Below, piece after piece: positions 42,895-46,140 of a stretch of 46,140 bases of DNA. This stretch comes from Streptomyces sp. SolWspMP-5a-2 (GTDB lineage Bacteria > Actinomycetota > Actinomycetes > Streptomycetales > Streptomycetaceae): assembly GCF_900091845.1 (NCBI RefSeq), contig NZ_FMCI01000336.1:1-46140 (forward strand), given 5' to 3'. A program made the position numbers and the translations under genes. Under the pieces are notes generated by a model. The model was not told the DNA's origin and did not search any database. It saw only the letters and a program-made list of their open reading frames with translations. Positions within the stretch are counted from its first letter, which is position 1, and the number at the start of each line of letters is the position of its first letter.

Positions 42895-43442
42895 GAGCCG
42901 CTCGTCAGCTGGGACGTCGACGGCACCTTGTCCTTGACCTCGGCGCCCGCGCTCTTCCCGGCGTCCTTCACCTTGTTGATGATGTCGTTGTAGTCGCCCG
43001 CCACCCCGTCGGGGTTGTCGCCCTTGCGGAGCTTGGACGGCAGCTCCTTAAGCGAGTCGATACCCGCCGTGAGCGGGGCGAGCGCCTTGGAGAGCGTCGG
43101 GTCGCCCTCGGCGTTGCGGTGGGCGGCCTTGAGCCGGTTGTACGCGAACCCTCCGGCGAGCGCGGCCTTCACCAGCGCGAGCTTCCTGCCGTGGGCGCCC
43201 TTCTTGAACTTGCCGGCCTTCCAGGGCTTCACGATCCACTGGTAGGTCGCACCTGCGGCCAGACCGGCGTTCGCCACGAAGCGCGTCTTGGCGAGCTTCT
43301 GCCGGTCGACGGAGTGGGTGGCGCTGGGCGTCGAGGCCGCGGAGACGGCGTCGTCGCTGCCGCTGCCGCAGGCGGTGGCGCCCGCTGTCAGGGCGCAGCA
43401 GAGGGTGAGCGCCACGAGCAGGCGCCGCAGGGATATGGGCAC
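42891..43442 (-). CDS. Putative lipoprotein, Streptomyces conserved
   Basis: A 183-residue exported protein. The signal segment ISLRRLLVALTLCCALTAGATAC ends in a possible lipobox, though Ala at -3 is not the usual Leu. The mature part begins GSGSDDAVSAAS and holds a Lys/Ala-rich helical domain (TRFVANAGLAAGATYQWIVKPWKAGKF, KALVKAAL-like helices, GVAGDYNDIINKVKDAG). No enzymatic motif. GTG at 43442 is chosen because GGAGG lies five bases upstream; an upstream in-frame start would precede the signal with a poor leader. Ends in CTAG, shared with the F420 oxidoreductase. Confidence 0.78.
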   Translation of the reverse strand: MPISLRRLLVALTLCCALTAGATACGSGSDDAVSAASTPSATHSVDRQKLAKTRFVANAGLAAGATYQWIVKPWKAGKFKKGAHGRKLALVKAALAGGFAYNRLKAAHRNAEGDPTLSKALAPLTAGIDSLKELPSKLRKGDNPDGVAGDYNDIINKVKDAGKSAGAEVKDKVPSTSQLTSGS

Positions 43443-43585
43443 GGGGTCCTCCGGGGGACGTCGGACGGATCTCCCGGCCACCGTCACCCGGGGCGCGCGG
43501 CTCCGCCACCCGGGGGAACCTGTTCGAGTGACGGGCCCTTGTGCCCTACGGGTTTCAACGAGGAATCCGGGGCCATTCGAACACC

Positions 43586-43879
43586 ATGTCCTATCGAAAC
43601 CGGAGCGGTTCCAACTCCGCGGGTACGGTCATCGCGGTCGTCGCGGACGTCATGGCCGTCATCATCGGACTGTGGATCCTGATGTATCTGCTGGACGCCA
43701 ACCGGGCCAACGACCTGGTGCAGTTCGTCCACAATGTGGCCGCCTGGCTGGCGGGCTGGTCACGCGACCTGTTCACCTTCGACGAGGCGTGGGCGCGCGT
43801 GGTGGCGGGGTACGGCCTGGCGGCGGTGGTCTACCTCTTCATCGGCCACGCCATCGCCAACCGTATGCACCGCCACTGA
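43586..43879 (+). CDS. Small two-helix membrane protein
   Basis: A 97-residue protein with helices at about residues 13-35 (GTVIAVVADVMAVIIGLWILMYLL) and 70-90 (VVAGYGLAAVVYLFIGHAIA), joined by a loop rich in aromatic residues. It ends ANRMHRH. The ATG at 43586 gives the natural start MSYRNRSGSN but has no good ribosome-binding site; a GTG at 43541 in frame is the alternative. No family function known. Its last eight codons and stop are the first unit of a tandem repeat that continues downstream. Confidence 0.78.
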   Translation: MSYRNRSGSNSAGTVIAVVADVMAVIIGLWILMYLLDANRANDLVQFVHNVAAWLAGWSRDLFTFDEAWARVVAGYGLAAVVYLFIGHAIANRMHRH

Positions 43880-43992
43880 GGGCCCGACCGCCAACCGCAC
43901 GCATCGCCATCGACGACCGGACCGCCAACCGCACACACCGCCGTCGACGCCCGGACCGCCAAACCGCATGCACCGCCACTGACGACCGGACC
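43856..43992. repeat. 34-bp tandem repeat grown from the 3' end of the small membrane protein gene
   Basis: Four units begin GCCAAC(C) at 43856, 43890, 43924 and 43958; three are 34 bp and the last 35 bp. Unit 1 contains the coding end ANRMHRH and the stop codon; units 2-4 are diverged copies lying after it. They fill the gap before the convergent prenyltransferase-like gene. Confidence 0.88.
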
Positions 43993-44035
43993 GCCGGCCA
44001 CGCGCCGCGTCGCGCCTGAACCGCCGCGCGGCGCG

Positions 44036-45106
44036 TCAGCCGCAGCAGTCCGGGTCGAGGCCCGAAGGGAGGTGGGTTCCCTCGAAGATCGTGCAGGTCG
44101 CCTCGTGGCCGCCCAGGGCCGCCACCGCGAGGAGCAGGGAGCCCGCCGTCCAGGTGGTGAGTTCCTCGGGCCACACGGCCCGGTCCTGGTAGACGTACCC
44201 CGTCCAGTACAGCCCGCTGTCCGGGTCCCGCAGGTGCTGGATGGACTGGAGTATCTGCAGCGCGCGATCGGACTCGCCCAACGCCCAGAGCGTGAGGGCG
44301 AGTTCGGCCGACTCGCCGCCGGTGACCCAGGGGTTGGGGACGACGCACCGCACGCCGAGGCCGGGCACCACGAACCGGTCCCAGCCCTCCTCCAGGCGGG
44401 ACTTGGCCTCGGCGCCGGTCAACGCGCCGCCGAGGACGGGGTAGTACCAGTCCATCGAGTAGCGGCCCTTGTCGAGGAACCGCTCGGGGTGGCGGCGGAT
44501 CGCGTGCCGCAGCGCCCCCACCGCCAACTCCCAGTCCGGCTGCGCCTCTTCGCGTTGTTCGGCGATGGCGAGCGCGCACCGCAGCGCGTGGTGGACGGAC
44601 GACGAGCCGGTCAGCAGCGCGTCCGTGGTGGACGTGCCGTCGTCCTCGCCCTTCCAGCCGATCTGGCCGCCGGGCTGCTGGAGGCGCAGGACGTACTCGA
44701 TCGCGGCGTGCACGACCGGCCACATCCGGTCGAGGAAGGTGTCGTCGCCGGTCGACAGGTAGTGGTGCCAGACGCCGACCGCCACGTAGGCGACGAAGTT
44801 GGTCTCCCGGCCGCGGTCGGTGACGTCGGCGAAGTCGCCGTCGGCGTAGGCCGCGTACCAGGAGCCGTCGTCGTTCTGGTGCCGCGCGAGCCACGCGTAG
44901 GCCCGTTCGGCGGCGTCGTGCTCGCCCGCCGCGTCCAGGGCCATCGCGGCCTCGGTGTGGTCCCACGGGTCGAGGTGGTGTCCCCTGAACCAGGGGATCG
45001 CGCCGTCCTCCCGCTGCACGGCGCGGATGCCGGCCACGGTCGCGAGCGCCTGCTCGGCGGTGAGGACCCCGGGCAGGACGAGGTGTTCTGTCCGGGGGGT
45101 GGTCAC
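44036..45106 (-). CDS. Alpha/alpha-toroid prenyltransferase-like protein
   Basis: A 356-residue protein built of helix pairs with the QxDGS-W type repeats of terpene cyclases and prenyltransferases: REDGAIPWFRGHH, HQNDDGSWYAAY and LQQPGGQIGWKGED. Other blocks are DPWDHTEAAMALDAAG, STTDALLTGSSSVHHALRCAL and LYWTGYVYQDRAVWPEELTTW. It lacks a DxDD cyclase motif, so it may instead act on a glycan, in an alpha/alpha-barrel like that of glycoside hydrolases. GTG at 45106 overlaps the methyltransferase stop (GTGA), so the two are translationally coupled. Its C-terminus ends DPDCCG. Confidence 0.85.
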   Translation of the reverse strand: MTTPRTEHLVLPGVLTAEQALATVAGIRAVQREDGAIPWFRGHHLDPWDHTEAAMALDAAGEHDAAERAYAWLARHQNDDGSWYAAYADGDFADVTDRGRETNFVAYVAVGVWHHYLSTGDDTFLDRMWPVVHAAIEYVLRLQQPGGQIGWKGEDDGTSTTDALLTGSSSVHHALRCALAIAEQREEAQPDWELAVGALRHAIRRHPERFLDKGRYSMDWYYPVLGGALTGAEAKSRLEEGWDRFVVPGLGVRCVVPNPWVTGGESAELALTLWALGESDRALQILQSIQHLRDPDSGLYWTGYVYQDRAVWPEELTTWTAGSLLLAVAALGGHEATCTIFEGTHLPSGLDPDCCG

Positions 45107-45837
45107 TTGGCGTCCACCAGGGGCAGGTGCGGCTTGGTGGCGTAGGCGACGAAGCTCTTGCCGATGAGCGGGTTGAGCGCCTGTTCGGCGACCCGGGTGG
45201 CGAGCGGCTTCTTCATGATGTCCCAGACCAGCAGCTTGTGGTACGCCCGTACGGGCAGCGCCCGGTCGTTGTCGACGCCGAACGCGCACTTGAGCCACCA
45301 GTACGGCGAGTGCAGCCCGTGGGCGTGGTGGCTGCCGTAGGGGCGCAGCCCGGACTCCCTGATCCTCGCGAGGAGTTCGTCGGCCTTGTAGATGCGGATG
45401 TGGCCGCCCTCGACCTCGTGGTAGGCGTCGGAGAGGGCCCAGCAGACCTTCTCGGGACCGTACCTCGGCACGGTGATCGCGATCCGACCGCCGGGCTTCA
45501 ACACCCGTACCATTTCGGCCAGTACGCCCTTGTCGTCGGGGATGTGCTCCATCACCTCGGAGATGATGACGACGTCGAAGGACTCGTCGGGGAAGGGCAG
45601 CGCCAGCGCGTCGCCCTCCATCGCGGTGGCGGTCGCGCCCTCCGGTGCCTCGCCCGCCTCGGCCATCGCGGCGAACCACTTGGCGACCTCGCGGATCTCC
45701 TCGCCGTTCTGGTCCAGCGCGACGACCCGGGCACCGCGCCGGTAGCACTCGAACGCGTGCCGTCCGGCACCGCAGCCGAGATCCAGGACGCGGTCGCCGG
45801 GGGCGAGCGGGAACCGGGAGAAGTCGACGGTCAGCAC
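45103..45837 (-). CDS. Class I SAM-dependent methyltransferase (Methyltransf_11)
   Basis: A 244-residue methyltransferase. Motif I VLDLGCGAGRHAFEC binds SAM; VVALDQN is the acidic loop, DALALPFPDESFDVVIISEVMEHIPD motif II-III, and LKPGGRIAITVPRYGPE motif IV. The C-terminal half (YWWLKCAFGVDNDRALPVRAYHKLLVWDIM) recalls methyltransferases that sit beside glycosyltransferases in actinobacterial polysaccharide loci. GTG at 45837 with only a weak AGGG; it overlaps the end of the upstream partial gene by seven bases, and the next start overlaps its stop, so three genes are coupled. Substrate unknown. Confidence 0.92.
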   Translation of the reverse strand: MLTVDFSRFPLAPGDRVLDLGCGAGRHAFECYRRGARVVALDQNGEEIREVAKWFAAMAEAGEAPEGATATAMEGDALALPFPDESFDVVIISEVMEHIPDDKGVLAEMVRVLKPGGRIAITVPRYGPEKVCWALSDAYHEVEGGHIRIYKADELLARIRESGLRPYGSHHAHGLHSPYWWLKCAFGVDNDRALPVRAYHKLLVWDIMKKPLATRVAEQALNPLIGKSFVAYATKPHLPLVDAK

Positions 45838-46140
45838 GTGGCCCTGCTTTCGGGGTTGGGTTCGGCGTCGGCATCGGCCCGGACGGGTTCCGCCCCGGCC
45901 CGGACGACTCCGGCACTGTCGCGCGCGGATTCACCGCCGGACCGGACGATTTCCCCACCGTCACGGGCGGGTTCACCGCCGGAGCGGACGACTCCCGCAC
46001 CGTCACGGGCGGGTTCACCGCCGGACCGGACGATTCCCCCACCGTCACCGGCGAGTTCACCGCCGGAGCGGACCGGGGCCGGGCGGCCCGCGGGTGCCGG
46101 GCCGCCGCGCACCGGCCCGGTGCGCCCCTCGGCCGCGGCG
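45831..46140 (-). CDS. C-terminal repeat tail of a partial upstream gene
   Basis: A minus-strand frame open from the window end to TGA 45833-45831, with 102 codons visible. It consists of a 14-residue repeat of the type VRSGGEPARDGAGI, about five times, and ends NPESRATC. The stop overlaps the methyltransferase start by seven bases, as expected for a coupled operon. By analogy with similar loci the missing part may be a glycosyltransferase, but nothing here proves that. Because the repeat is 42 bp, other frames are open too; this frame is chosen for its coupling. Confidence 0.5.
   Translation of the reverse strand, partial: AAAEGRTGPVRGGPAPAGRPAPVRSGGELAGDGGGIVRSGGEPARDGAGVVRSGGEPARDGGEIVRSGGESARDSAGVVRAGAEPVRADADAEPNPESRATC
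45888..46097. repeat. 42-bp tandem repeat, five copies
   Basis: Landmark GGTTCMSCGCC recurs every 42 bp at about 45887, 45929, 45971, 46013 and 46055, with modest divergence between units. The period is a multiple of three, so the repeat codes for a 14-residue peptide in each open frame on the minus strand. Confidence 0.88.

Noticed and set aside
41427..43682. 751-codon plus-strand frame across the F420 oxidoreductase
   Set aside because: Out of frame with the LLM-class protein and lacking any domain; a G/C shadow.

Overview
The window is chromosomal DNA from a high-GC actinomycete, almost certainly a Streptomyces. Genes have third positions dominated by G/C and GTG starts are common. Family content fits too: an RNase H/CobC fusion, a sortase-E type LAETG surface protein, an F420-dependent oxidoreductase, and actinobacterial RNase P RNA. 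No tRNA or rRNA gene and no CRISPR array was seen.

Layout. 1-8.3 kb: 3' part of a D,D-carboxypeptidase, an aldo/keto reductase, a DoxX-like protein, a small conserved protein, a secreted AMIN-like protein, rnpB (minus strand, 4575-4984), a MerR regulator whose promoter lies between it and rnpB, a membrane protein coupled to merR, yaaA, and a KDPG-type aldolase behind a perfect inverted repeat. 8.3-13.2 kb: a minus-strand housekeeping operon (Nif3-like, zinc ribbon, RNase H/CobC; the zinc-ribbon gene apparently starts at CTG), a divergent propeller-like protein, and a 51-codon gene closed by a strong terminator. 13.3-22.1 kb: an SDR, Zn-dependent alcohol dehydrogenase and MaoC hydratase operon, a two-component system, a DHA2 exporter and an SCP-x-like thiolase. 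The MaoC operon and the thiolase carry the same pair of palindromes upstream, which points to one beta-oxidation (steroid or branched lipid) regulon. 22.3-26.9 kb: an MFS transporter with a carboxypeptidase-regulatory-like tail, a methyltransferase, an N-acetylmuramoyl-L-alanine amidase and a Q/P-rich membrane protein.

27-39.2 kb is the accessory region. A 1043-residue secreted DNRLRE/FG-GAP-type protein lies divergent to a 2613-residue RHS protein that carries an internal ricin-B-like lectin, a pretoxin HINT domain and a C-terminal deaminase-like toxin tip (CAE, then PCxxxC). One base after the RHS stop begins a 113-residue orphan protein, the likely immunity factor. The toxin tip and this gene are visibly poorer in G/C than the shell. 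Beyond a terminator lies a dead tyrosine recombinase with a nonsense codon, an internal deletion and its catalytic Tyr replaced by Asp.

39.3-46.1 kb: an alpha/beta hydrolase, an LAETG surface protein, an LLM-class F420 oxidoreductase under a third copy of the TGACG-N3-CGTCA palindrome, a putative lipoprotein, a small membrane protein whose 3' end is repeated in tandem, and a minus-strand run of an alpha/alpha-toroid (prenyltransferase-like) protein, a methyltransferase and a repeat-tailed partial gene cut by the window end. Short tandem repeats fill many intergenic gaps.

All family calls come from reading motifs by eye. No database search was run.
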